This document shows, in pieces, positions 1 through 6,046 of a DNA stretch of 7,363 nt (position 1 is the stretch's first letter; every line of letters starts with the position of its first letter). Under the pieces are notes generated by a model, which was given only the letters and a program-made list of their open reading frames with translations, searched no databases and had not been told where the DNA came from. The position numbers and the translations under genes were made by a program. The DNA lies in contig JALWZI010000078.1 of assembly GCA_027002755.1 (NCBI GenBank), forward strand, positions 1 to 7,363, written 5' to 3'. The DNA is from Campylobacteraceae bacterium. GTDB taxonomy: Bacteria; Campylobacterota; Campylobacteria; Campylobacterales; Sulfurovaceae.

Positions 1-662
1 CGGGCCAATCGGATCAGACTCTCCCCGGCTTCGACCCGGTGGACCAGGCTCTCAGGCTCGGCAGGAGGTTTGGGAGCCGTGAGAGAGGCTCGGACCTTCG
101 GCACCGCTTCGACCGTTACATTCTTTTCGGTAGCGGGAACAGGAGGTGATACGGAAAGGTTCTCCTCCTGTGCATTCTCCTGGAGAGGAGGTGTCGTGAC
201 ATTCTCCTCCGGTTTGGGCTCGGAAGGTTTGGGAGGGGGAGTGTTCACTGTCACTGAAGGGGTGGGGGCCGTCACCGGTTTCGATTTCGGTTTCGATGAT
301 CGTGTCGGCAGGATCTGACGGCGATGATGCCCTACCGGACGTCGAAGCTGTATCCGTTCCTCATAGTCGATATAGCGTTGGATCAGTCGCTGGAGCGTCA
401 ATCGGTGCCGGGCAAGATAGGGACGGGTATGGGGAAGTCCCCTGCTGAAGCGGTTCCCATGATCTCTGCGGGGAACCAGTTGTGCCGGATCGACGAAGAT
501 CAGTTGCACTTTATAGGGGTTGCAGTGCCGCAGCAGATGGAGATTGGCCGGGTTTCGGCAGCCGGAATCCGGTAGCAGACCCAGTGCCGGTAACGGGGCG
601 TTCCCCATCAATCCCATGATCAACAGAAGGCGTCGCAGCGCCCTCCCGGAGAAAAGTCTCAT
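1..662 (-). CDS. Secreted LysM-domain protein, partial (C-terminus beyond left edge)
   Basis: The first 220 residues are visible and the frame stays open to the window edge. It starts at an ATG that overlaps the thrC stop as ATGA, so translation is probably coupled to thrC; the nearest AAGGA is about 15 nt upstream. Residues 1-28 read as a signal peptide: basic start (RALRR), hydrophobic LLLIMGLMG, then PLPALG as a possible cleavage zone. Residues 29-120 form a basic segment with two cysteines (35 and 47) and the stretch NPYKVQLIFVDPAQ, which I cannot assign to a family. Residues about 122-205 are a low-complexity Pro/Lys/Glu/Thr linker. Residues 207-220 (VHRVEAGESLIRLA) match the start of a LysM peptidoglycan-binding domain (compare YTVKKGDTLxxIA). 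A periplasmic cell-wall-binding role is inferred. A catalytic domain such as a peptidase or amidase could follow but is not in view. The plus-strand open frames here are shadows. Confidence 0.8.
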   Translation of the reverse strand, partial: MRLFSGRALRRLLLIMGLMGNAPLPALGLLPDSGCRNPANLHLLRHCNPYKVQLIFVDPAQLVPRRDHGNRFSRGLPHTRPYLARHRLTLQRLIQRYIDYEERIQLRRPVGHHRRQILPTRSSKPKSKPVTAPTPSVTVNTPPPKPSEPKPEENVTTPPLQENAQEENLSVSPPVPATEKNVTVEAVPKVRASLTAPKPPAEPESLVHRVEAGESLIRLA

Positions 663-2125
663 AGGAAAGCGAGCATTTCCTTCATGATCTCCTCTTTCTC
701 CACCACCGTCGTCTGGACGATCGGTTTGGAGAAGAGTTCGGAGATCACCGGCGGGATCTTCACGCCAAGCTGACGGCTCACCGCCTCCAGAGCTTCCCGG
801 TCGCTGGCGGCTTCCAGGCCGATGGCACGGGCGACGGTCCGGCTGAATTTGGTCCACTCCGCCGTGGAGTAGATCACCGTCGGCATCGGCTCTTCACGCA
901 GCTCTCTATAAGCTTTGAGGCAGGTGGCGGTGTGGGGGTCCATCAGATAGCCCCGCTCGGCATATTCAGCGATCACCTTCTCCCCCTCCTCGTCAGTGCT
1001 GAAGGTGGCATCGAAGTCTTCCTGAAGGCTCTTGAGCTCTTCCGAGGTCAGCCGGTAGACTCTGTCGCTGACAAGCTCCTCCATCAGCTCCCGGGTCCGT
1101 TCGGGGCCGAACTTGTCGAACAGTACCCGCTCCACGTTGGAGCTGATGAGAATATCCATGGCGGGAGATTCGGTCTGGATCAGACAGCGCTCCCTCAGAT
1201 CGTACACCCCGGTGCGGATCCAGTCGGTGAGGATGTTATTGGCGTTGGAGGCGATGAGGATCTTGCGGATGGGGAGGCCTGCCTTTTTGGCGTAGTAGGC
1301 CCCCAGGGCGTTGCCGAAGTTCCCGCTGGGGATCGTCAGATAGATCTCCTCTCCCAAAGCGATCACATCCTGACGCACCAGCTCCAGATAGCTGTGGATA
1401 TGGTAAATGATCTGAAAGATGATCCGGCCGAAGTTGACGGAGTTGGCCGCCGAAAGTTTCAGATCCCTTTTGCGCAACTCTTCCCGAAACTCCTCGGAAG
1501 CAAGCAGACTTTTGAGGGCATGCTGAGTGTCGTCGAAGTTTCCCTTGACCCCGATCACCTTGAGGTTGGGGGCATCCTCCGTCACCATCTGGAGCCGCTG
1601 AACATCGCTGGTCCCTCCGTCGGGGTAGAGGCAGGCTACCTTGATATTGTCACGGTTTTTGAAAGTCTCCAGCGTCGCCGGGCCCGTATCGCCGCTGGTG
1701 GCGGCCATGATCAGGTAGTGCTCGTTGCGGCGCTGCGCCAGCGTACTGAGGATCACACCGAAAGGCTGCAGCGCCATATCCTTGAAAGCCCGGGTGGGGC
1801 CGTGATAGAGCTCGCTGACATAGCAATCCTCTTCGATCCCTACGACCGGAACGGGGTTGTTGGGGTCATCGAAACGGTCGTAGCGCTCCAGTGCTTCATG
1901 GAGCAGCTCATCGTCGATATCGATCTCGAAGGCTTTGAGCAGCGCGAAAGCGAGGGTCTTGTAGTCACTCTGGAGATACTCGGAGAGAAATCCGATGCTC
2001 ATATCCGGCAGGGATTCGGGAACGAAGAGGCCGCCGTAACTGGCCCTAGGATTGAGGATCGCCTCGGAGAACGAGACCGTGACGGGATGTTGACCGTCAT
2101 TTCCTCTGGTTTCGATAAATTGCAT
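659..2125 (-). CDS. thrC: Threonine synthase (PLP-dependent)
   Basis: Converts O-phospho-L-homoserine to L-threonine and phosphate, the last step of threonine synthesis, in the cytoplasm. With the ATG start the protein has 488 residues. It opens with the family signature MQFIETRGNDG and then SFSEAILNPRASYGGLFVP (threonine synthase N-terminal domain). The PLP Schiff-base lysine is K115 in GPTRAFKDMAL. AATSGDTGPA (around 141-150) is the substrate/PLP loop and SGNFGN (267-272) the phosphate-binding loop. Length fits the longer bacterial class. An upstream in-frame GTG at 2179 would add 18 residues (MAPGGAFRYN...), but these are unlike the family and would be encoded by a GC hairpin and a TATAAT box. 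The ATG is preceded by AGGTG at a 7-nt gap, so I chose 2125. The gene lies 86 nt after argB and overlaps the next gene by 4 nt. The long plus-strand open frame across it (932-2395) is an antisense shadow. Confidence 0.96.
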   Translation of the reverse strand: MQFIETRGNDGQHPVTVSFSEAILNPRASYGGLFVPESLPDMSIGFLSEYLQSDYKTLAFALLKAFEIDIDDELLHEALERYDRFDDPNNPVPVVGIEEDCYVSELYHGPTRAFKDMALQPFGVILSTLAQRRNEHYLIMAATSGDTGPATLETFKNRDNIKVACLYPDGGTSDVQRLQMVTEDAPNLKVIGVKGNFDDTQHALKSLLASEEFREELRKRDLKLSAANSVNFGRIIFQIIYHIHSYLELVRQDVIALGEEIYLTIPSGNFGNALGAYYAKKAGLPIRKILIASNANNILTDWIRTGVYDLRERCLIQTESPAMDILISSNVERVLFDKFGPERTRELMEELVSDRVYRLTSEELKSLQEDFDATFSTDEEGEKVIAEYAERGYLMDPHTATCLKAYRELREEPMPTVIYSTAEWTKFSRTVARAIGLEAASDREALEAVSRQLGVKIPPVISELFSKPIVQTTVVEKEEIMKEMLAFL

Positions 2126-2149
2126 GGGAAGACACCTGTTTTTAGGCGA

Positions 2150-2155
2150 ATTATA
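2150..2155 (-). promoter_or_regulatory. Candidate thrC -10 box (TATAAT)
   Basis: A perfect TATAAT on the minus strand, placed to start transcription near 2143 and give a leader of about 18 nt before the thrC ATG. No good -35 hexamer lies 16-18 bp upstream; that region is the GC hairpin. Campylobacterota sigma-70 promoters often have weak -35 elements, so this does not rule it out. It also argues against the upstream GTG start of thrC. Confidence 0.5.
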
Positions 2156-2158
2156 GCG

Positions 2159-2177
2159 AAAAGCGCCTCCAGGCGCC
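2159..2177 (-). terminator. Possible weak intrinsic terminator after argB
   Basis: On the minus strand, GCGCC and GGCGC form a perfect 5-bp GC stem with a TGGA tetraloop, followed at once by TTTT. It lies 35 nt past the argB stop. The stem and the T run are both short, so it may only attenuate. The thrC -10-like box starts 4 nt after the T run, which gives a terminator-then-promoter layout. Confidence 0.4.
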
Positions 2178-2211
2178 ACAGAAAGGGGAATCGTGCCTCA
2201 CTCGGAAAGGA

Positions 2212-3063
2212 TCAGAGCTCGATACAGGTGCCGATCCCGCTGCTGGTGAGGATCTCCAGGAGGAGGGAGTGTTCGACCCGGCCATCGATGATATGGGCCT
2301 TCTTGACCCCGCCTCGCAGCGCATCGATACAGGCGTCCACCTTGGGGATCATCCCGCCCCGGATCACCTCCTCCTCTTTGAGGCGTCTGGCCTGATCGAT
2401 GCTCAGCAGGCTGATGAGCTTCCCCTCGGCGTCCAGGACGCCCGGTGTATCGGTCAGGAAGAGGATCTTGCGGGCCCCCAGGGCCACGGCGATGCGGCTG
2501 GCGGCCAGATCGGCGTTGATGTTGAACCCGGGATGCCCCAGGGTCTGGCTCCCGGCGATGGGGGCGATGACCGGAACGAAACCGTCTTCGAGGATGTTGT
2601 CCACGATCTCCGTATTGATCTGTTCGATCACACCGGTATAACCGAAATTCTCACTGTCTTTGGGGATCGCCTCGAGGAAATTGGCATCCTTGCCGGAGAT
2701 CCCCACAGCCCTGGCACCCTGGGAGTTTAACAGGGCGACGATCTCTTTGTTGATCTCACCGCTGAGGACCATCTCCGCCACCCGCATCACCTCCCGGGTC
2801 GTCACCCGCTGCCCTTCGATGAAACGGGTGTCCACCCCCAGATCGGAGAGGAGCTTCGTGATGTTCTTGCCGCCGCCGTGGACCACCACCGGTTTCATCC
2901 CGACAGTATGGAGCAGGACGATGTCCTGGGCGAAACGGGCCTTGAGCTCGTCGCTCTCTTGAGCGGACCCGCCGTATTTGATCACGATGGTCTCGTTGCG
3001 GAATTTCCGGATATAGGGCAGGGCCTCCAGAAGGGTCTGGACGATCTCCATTTTACGTTGCAT
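2212..3063 (-). CDS. argB: Acetylglutamate kinase
   Basis: Phosphorylates N-acetyl-L-glutamate with ATP, the second step of arginine synthesis, in the cytoplasm. The protein has 283 residues, normal for the family. Amino-acid-kinase motifs occur in order: IKYGGSA with K29, VVHGGGKNI (60-68), IEGQRVT (82-88), GKDANFLEA, FNINADLAA (180-188), LTDTPGV and GGMIPKV (236-242). An N-terminal helix (IVQTLLEALPYIRKF) and a C-terminal GIGT (276-279) are features of the hexameric, arginine-inhibited type, so feedback control by arginine is likely (inference from the family). The first ATG has AAGGAG 4 nt upstream and overlaps the lpxK stop by 11 nt. A second ATG at 3051 starts one base after that stop and would remove four residues; its spacing to AAGGAG is a poor 16 nt. 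No other arginine gene lies in the window. Confidence 0.96.
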   Translation of the reverse strand: MQRKMEIVQTLLEALPYIRKFRNETIVIKYGGSAQESDELKARFAQDIVLLHTVGMKPVVVHGGGKNITKLLSDLGVDTRFIEGQRVTTREVMRVAEMVLSGEINKEIVALLNSQGARAVGISGKDANFLEAIPKDSENFGYTGVIEQINTEIVDNILEDGFVPVIAPIAGSQTLGHPGFNINADLAASRIAVALGARKILFLTDTPGVLDAEGKLISLLSIDQARRLKEEEVIRGGMIPKVDACIDALRGGVKKAHIIDGRVEHSLLLEILTSSGIGTCIEL

Positions 3064-3988
3064 GGTACTCCTTCACATAGCGGTCCGTCGCCTCGAAGAG
3101 GGCGGAATCGATCTCTAATTGTAACTTCATCACCGAAAGCGGCAGCTGAAAAGACTCCATCTTAACGGCATCCTTGCCGGTGACCAGGAGACGGTCGGCG
3201 CCGTACCGTTTCAGCAGCGCATGGAGCTCTTCTTTGTCGAACCAACCGTGGTCGGGAAGGAGATGCCGGGCGACGACCCCTTCGGGCAGCCAGGGCTCCA
3301 GACGCTCCGGCCTGGCGATGGAGGTGGCCAGGACCATCCGCTCTCCCGGATCCTCCACGGTGACGATCCGGCGGTAGTCCCTCCCCTCCCGCAGTACCAG
3401 GTCGGCCCGTCGGGACGTGGAAGGGAACTCCCGAAACGGCCCCGCCGGCAGAACCCGGCGGTTGGGCAGACTTTCGGGTTCCAGAAGGATCTCAAACTTC
3501 TCGATCTCCACCCGGTTGAACCCGTCATCCAGCAGGATCAGTCCGGCTCCGGCTTCCAGGGCGTAGCGGATCCCCTCCCCACGATCTTCGCAGACAAGCA
3601 CCGAGGCCGCCGGAAGGGCGCGGGCCATCTCCATGGCTTCGTCTCCCGCTGCCTCCACCGGGGCAAGAATCTCCCCCTCCCAACTCACCTCCACCAGGCC
3701 CCGGCTCCGTCGCCCGTACCCCCGGGAAACGATCCAGACCCGCTCGTAGCGTGAGGCCAGCGCGATGACGAAAGGGGTCTTCCCGCTTCCTCCGACCACC
3801 AGATTTCCCACGCTGATGATGGGGACCGGGAAAACCTCCCGCCGGGCCAGGAGGCGCCGTATCCCCATAGCGCTCCCATAAATCCAGCCCAACGGCGCCA
3901 GGACTGCCGAAAGGAGCCGATCACTCCCTGTCGGCCGATAGAACATCCGCTCCGCCAGAGCGTTCAGACTCCGTCGTTTCCGGGTCAA
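3053..3988 (-). CDS. lpxK: Tetraacyldisaccharide 4'-kinase (lipid A)
   Basis: Transfers phosphate from ATP to the 4' position of the lipid A disaccharide-1-phosphate at the inner face of the cytoplasmic membrane (Raetz pathway). The protein has 311 residues. A membrane-associating helix (LLSAVLAPLGWIYGSAMGI, about 25-43) precedes a P-loop, VGNLVVGGSGKTP (60-72). Further LpxK motifs are SRGYGR (88-93), GDEAME (115-120), LDDGF with D154/D155, LPAGPFRE (180-187), PDHGWF (245-250) and GKDAVK (271-276). The last motif reads TGKDAVK, where I recall TEKDAVK in the E. coli enzyme. The start is a TTG with GAGGAG 5 nt upstream. The first ATG, 14 codons in, has no comparable site and would cut into the helix preceding the FYRP segment, which homologues appear to keep. 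The gene lies 11 nt after the aminotransferase and overlaps argB by 11 nt. Confidence 0.95.
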   Translation of the reverse strand: MTRKRRSLNALAERMFYRPTGSDRLLSAVLAPLGWIYGSAMGIRRLLARREVFPVPIISVGNLVVGGSGKTPFVIALASRYERVWIVSRGYGRRSRGLVEVSWEGEILAPVEAAGDEAMEMARALPAASVLVCEDRGEGIRYALEAGAGLILLDDGFNRVEIEKFEILLEPESLPNRRVLPAGPFREFPSTSRRADLVLREGRDYRRIVTVEDPGERMVLATSIARPERLEPWLPEGVVARHLLPDHGWFDKEELHALLKRYGADRLLVTGKDAVKMESFQLPLSVMKLQLEIDSALFEATDRYVKEYHAT

Positions 3989-3993
3989 AACCG

Positions 3994-3999
3994 CTCCTC
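3994..3999 (-). promoter_or_regulatory. Ribosome binding site that fixes the lpxK TTG start
   Basis: GAGGAG on the minus strand begins right after the stop codon of the aminotransferase (TGA, 4002-4000) and ends 5 nt before the TTG at 3988. This strong Shine-Dalgarno sequence and its spacing support a non-ATG start for lpxK and suggest re-initiation by ribosomes finishing the upstream gene. Confidence 0.7.
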
Positions 4000-5127
4000 T
4001 CAGATATGGTCCGCGTCGATCCCCCGGACCGCCTCACAGATGGACAGCACCTCGTCGTCACTCAAGTCCGGACGGTTGGGCAGGGACATGGCCCGCTGAT
4101 AGATCCCCATGGCCCAGGGGAAGTCGAAGAGTTTGAGCTGGTACTTCTCTTTGTAATAGCGGGTGGTGTGGAGCGGGACATAATGCAGGGCCACTTCGAT
4201 CCCTTTCTCGGCCAGCTTCCGGGCGAAGGCGTCCCGATTCCGGTCGATCTCCACGATATAACGGAAATAGCTGTGGTCCGCATGGCGCAGCGGCAGCCTG
4301 AGATGCTTGAGCCCTTCGAGCTCCCGGTTGTAGATCTCGGCGATCTCCCGGCGACGGCGGTTGTCGGCCTCGAGTCGCTCCAGGAGCAGCGTCGCGTAGA
4401 GGGCGCTGTATTCATCCAGACGATACTGGCATCCGATGTCCACGATGTCGTAGAGATAGGGAGCGCTCTTGCTGTCCCGGACAATGGCATGGTTCCGCAG
4501 CAGCAGCGCTCTGTCACGGCACTCTGCATTCTGTGTCAGAAGAAGACCGGCGTCGAAACGCCCTGAGGATTTGTCCCCCAGGCCGGCGACTGCCATCAGC
4601 GTCCGGGGGTCCGACCCCAACGGCCGATCCTCTACCCGGGCACCCGGGGCCTCCGTCAGCTCTTCGATCACCCGGACATCGTAACGCTCTGCCAGTTCGT
4701 AGATCCGTTCCATCTCCGCCGGAAGTCCCGCCATGTGGTTGACGATCACCGCCCGAAGTTTCTTGCTCCGATTGGCTTTGAGCGCCTCTTCGAGACGTTC
4801 CGGGTTCAGGTTGTAGCTGAAGGGATCACAGTCGACAAAGATCGGTTCGGCATCGAAATGGCGGACCACTTCTGGCACATCGGCGTAGGCGTTGACCGAG
4901 CAGATCACCTTGTCTCCACGCTTCAGATCCAGAGCGCACATGGCCAGGTGGAGTGCCGCGGTGGAGTTGACAGTGCTCAGAGCATGGGGGAGGGCATACT
5001 GTCGGGCCGCCGAGACCTCCAGGGCCGTAACACTCCCATCCATTCCCTCTTCGACGGCACGGGCGATCCGCTCGGAAAGTTCGGCAGGAGGACGTCCTGC
5101 CCCTTCATACGAGATAGTTATCGACAT
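4000..5127 (-). CDS. DegT/DnrJ/EryC1-family PLP aminotransferase
   Basis: A 375-residue fold-type I aminotransferase of the sugar-nucleotide family. Visible family features are NSTAALHLAMCAL (54-66), CSVNAYADVPEVVRHFDAEPIFVDCD (76-101), NHMAGLPAEMERI (130-142), RNHA (211-214), GCQYRLDEYSALYATLLLERL (232-252) and HYVPLHTTRYY (315-325). The PLP lysine is most likely K186 in LGDKSSGRFDAG. Several active-site positions are unusual: the usual VIED...H/Q segment reads VIEELTEAPGA (E156 where Asp normally contacts the pyridine nitrogen), and the usual TGEGG after the lysine reads SGRFDAG. The product probably moves an amino group onto a keto-sugar nucleotide, but the substrate cannot be read from sequence. 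Position directly before lpxK hints at lipid A, LPS or capsule sugars. A GnnB-like role (diamino-sugar lipid A) is only a guess, since no GnnA-like oxidoreductase is present. AAGGA lies 9 nt before the ATG. Probable first gene of the cluster. Confidence 0.85.
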   Translation of the reverse strand: MSITISYEGAGRPPAELSERIARAVEEGMDGSVTALEVSAARQYALPHALSTVNSTAALHLAMCALDLKRGDKVICSVNAYADVPEVVRHFDAEPIFVDCDPFSYNLNPERLEEALKANRSKKLRAVIVNHMAGLPAEMERIYELAERYDVRVIEELTEAPGARVEDRPLGSDPRTLMAVAGLGDKSSGRFDAGLLLTQNAECRDRALLLRNHAIVRDSKSAPYLYDIVDIGCQYRLDEYSALYATLLLERLEADNRRRREIAEIYNRELEGLKHLRLPLRHADHSYFRYIVEIDRNRDAFARKLAEKGIEVALHYVPLHTTRYYKEKYQLKLFDFPWAMGIYQRAMSLPNRPDLSDDEVLSICEAVRGIDADHI

Positions 5128-5142
5128 CAGTGGATTTCCTTC

Positions 5143-5158
5143 ATTTTCAGCTGAAAAT
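5143..5158. promoter_or_regulatory. Perfect 16-bp palindrome, candidate operator
   Basis: ATTTTCAGCTGAAAAT is fully self-complementary. It lies between a TAGAAT -10-like box (5180-5185) and the AAGGA ribosome site (5137-5141) of the aminotransferase gene, so it would fall in the 5' leader. That is a plausible operator for a dimeric regulator of the whole cluster. As RNA the arms could pair only with a bulged or open loop, so a DNA-binding role is likelier. The regulator is unknown. Confidence 0.45.
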
Positions 5159-5179
5159 ACTCTGGGGTACTCTTGGATT

Positions 5180-5185
5180 ATTCTA
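5180..5185 (-). promoter_or_regulatory. Candidate -10 box of the aminotransferase-lpxK-argB unit
   Basis: TAGAAT on the minus strand, 53 nt before the ATG of the aminotransferase gene and inside the 81-nt gap after the DUF455 gene. No clear -35 hexamer is present at 17 bp. It is the best promoter candidate ahead of the five-gene cluster. Confidence 0.35.
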
Positions 5186-5208
5186 GCGCAAATCCCATTT
5201 CCGCACCG

Positions 5209-6030
5209 TTAATCTTCACAGGACTCTGCTCCCAGCTCCCGGAGCTCTCCGCAGCTGAACCCGGCGGCCTGACGTGCCGGAACGTTCAGACCGGAACGGA
5301 TGACTTTTCTCAGCCCGTGGGCATCGAGGATCCGGCGAAAGGTGGAGGCGGGCTCCAGGCCCCGTTGGGCGCAGCAGTAGCGGAACCAGTAATCCCCCTT
5401 GCGGACATGCTCGATCTCTTCGCGATAGATTGTCTCCAGCGCCTCCAGGACAGCCCGGACCTCCTCCCGATCGGCGAAGGGGCGGAGCTTGCGCATGATC
5501 TGGGGATTGACATCCAGGCCCGTCGCTTCGTAGTGGCGCGGCACCACCGCCATCCGTTCCAGGACATCCCTAGCGGTATGGGTCGCCGCATCGAAAAGCC
5601 CCCGATGGACCGGAAAATCTCCGTAGCGGTATCCCAGACGTTCCAGGATCTCCCGGAGCATCCGAAAATGGCGCACCTCATCCTCCGCCACCTCCAGCCA
5701 GTCACGACGAAAGGCCGTGGGCATCTCCGGAAAGCGGTAGACCGCATCGAGGGCCAGATCGACGGCGCTGTATTCGATGTGGACGATGGAGTGCAGCAGC
5801 CTCGCCAATCCCTCCGTCGTATCGAAACGCCGCCGCCGGGGAAGCTCACGGGGCGGTACGATCCGACAGAGTCCGGCATAGGAGGGGGTCTCGAATCGCT
5901 TCGGAACGAAGCCCTCCTCCCCCCGGTCCTCCCCTGTGTTACAATAGCGCATCAAGTCGGCGATCGCTGCCGCTTTGGTATCGATATCCGCCGTACAAAT
6001 TGCCGATTCGGCCAAGAGATAGAAATGCAT
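5209..6030 (-). CDS. DUF455 ferritin-like protein (probable diiron)
   Basis: With the ATG at 6030 the protein has 273 residues and starts MHFYLLAESAICTADIDTK, which resembles other DUF455 N-termini. The helical core carries a full set of putative diiron ligands: E86 in HIEYSAVDLALDAVYRF, E118 and H121 in EDEVRHF, E168 in RHYEAT, and E205 and H208 in EEIEHV. Family stretches YGDFPVHRGLF, ERMAVVPRHYEATGLDVNP and HVRKGDYWF are clear. The family is ferritin-like and distantly related to the MiaE-type tRNA hydroxylase group, but its reaction is not established, so I give no function beyond probable metal-dependent oxidation chemistry in the cytoplasm. An ATG at 6069 would add 13 residues (MGRALISIGYNAS) that overlap the divergent gene and look non-native. 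Neither start has a good ribosome site. An 81-nt gap and a candidate promoter separate it from the downstream aminotransferase. Confidence 0.85.
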   Translation of the reverse strand: MHFYLLAESAICTADIDTKAAAIADLMRYCNTGEDRGEEGFVPKRFETPSYAGLCRIVPPRELPRRRRFDTTEGLARLLHSIVHIEYSAVDLALDAVYRFPEMPTAFRRDWLEVAEDEVRHFRMLREILERLGYRYGDFPVHRGLFDAATHTARDVLERMAVVPRHYEATGLDVNPQIMRKLRPFADREEVRAVLEALETIYREEIEHVRKGDYWFRYCCAQRGLEPASTFRRILDAHGLRKVIRSGLNVPARQAAGFSCGELRELGAESCED

Positions 6031-6035
6031 GGAGG
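6031..6035 (+). promoter_or_regulatory. Ribosome binding site of the MBL hydrolase gene
   Basis: GGAGG, 11 nt before the ATG at 6047. It abuts the start codon of the divergent DUF455 gene (6030), so the two genes share a 16-bp intergenic segment. No convincing plus-strand promoter is seen; it would have to lie inside the DUF455 coding sequence. Confidence 0.5.
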
Positions 6036-6036
6036 C

Positions 6037-6042
6037 ATTATA
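6037..6042 (-). promoter_or_regulatory. Candidate DUF455 -10 box (TATAAT)
   Basis: A perfect TATAAT on the minus strand that ends 6 nt before the probable DUF455 start codon. The expected transcription start would fall on or beside the A of that ATG, which predicts a leaderless mRNA. No -35-like hexamer is present at the usual distance. Confidence 0.4.
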
Positions 6043-6046
6043 ACCG

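Noticed and set aside
70..575. Two short plus-strand open frames near the left edge
   Set aside because: The minus strand is a single open frame with signal peptide, Pro-rich linker and LysM start. The plus-strand readings are low-complexity Gly/Thr/Ser mirrors of that linker.
932..2395. A 487-codon plus-strand open frame opposite thrC and argB
   Set aside because: The minus strand encodes clear ThrC and ArgB with all motifs. The plus-strand protein has no recognisable domain, and such long antisense frames are common in GC-rich coding DNA.
6002..6012. Short palindrome GCCGATTCGGC inside the 5' end of the DUF455 gene
   Set aside because: Only 5-bp arms and within coding sequence. It could relate to the divergent promoter, but it is too short to support a claim.
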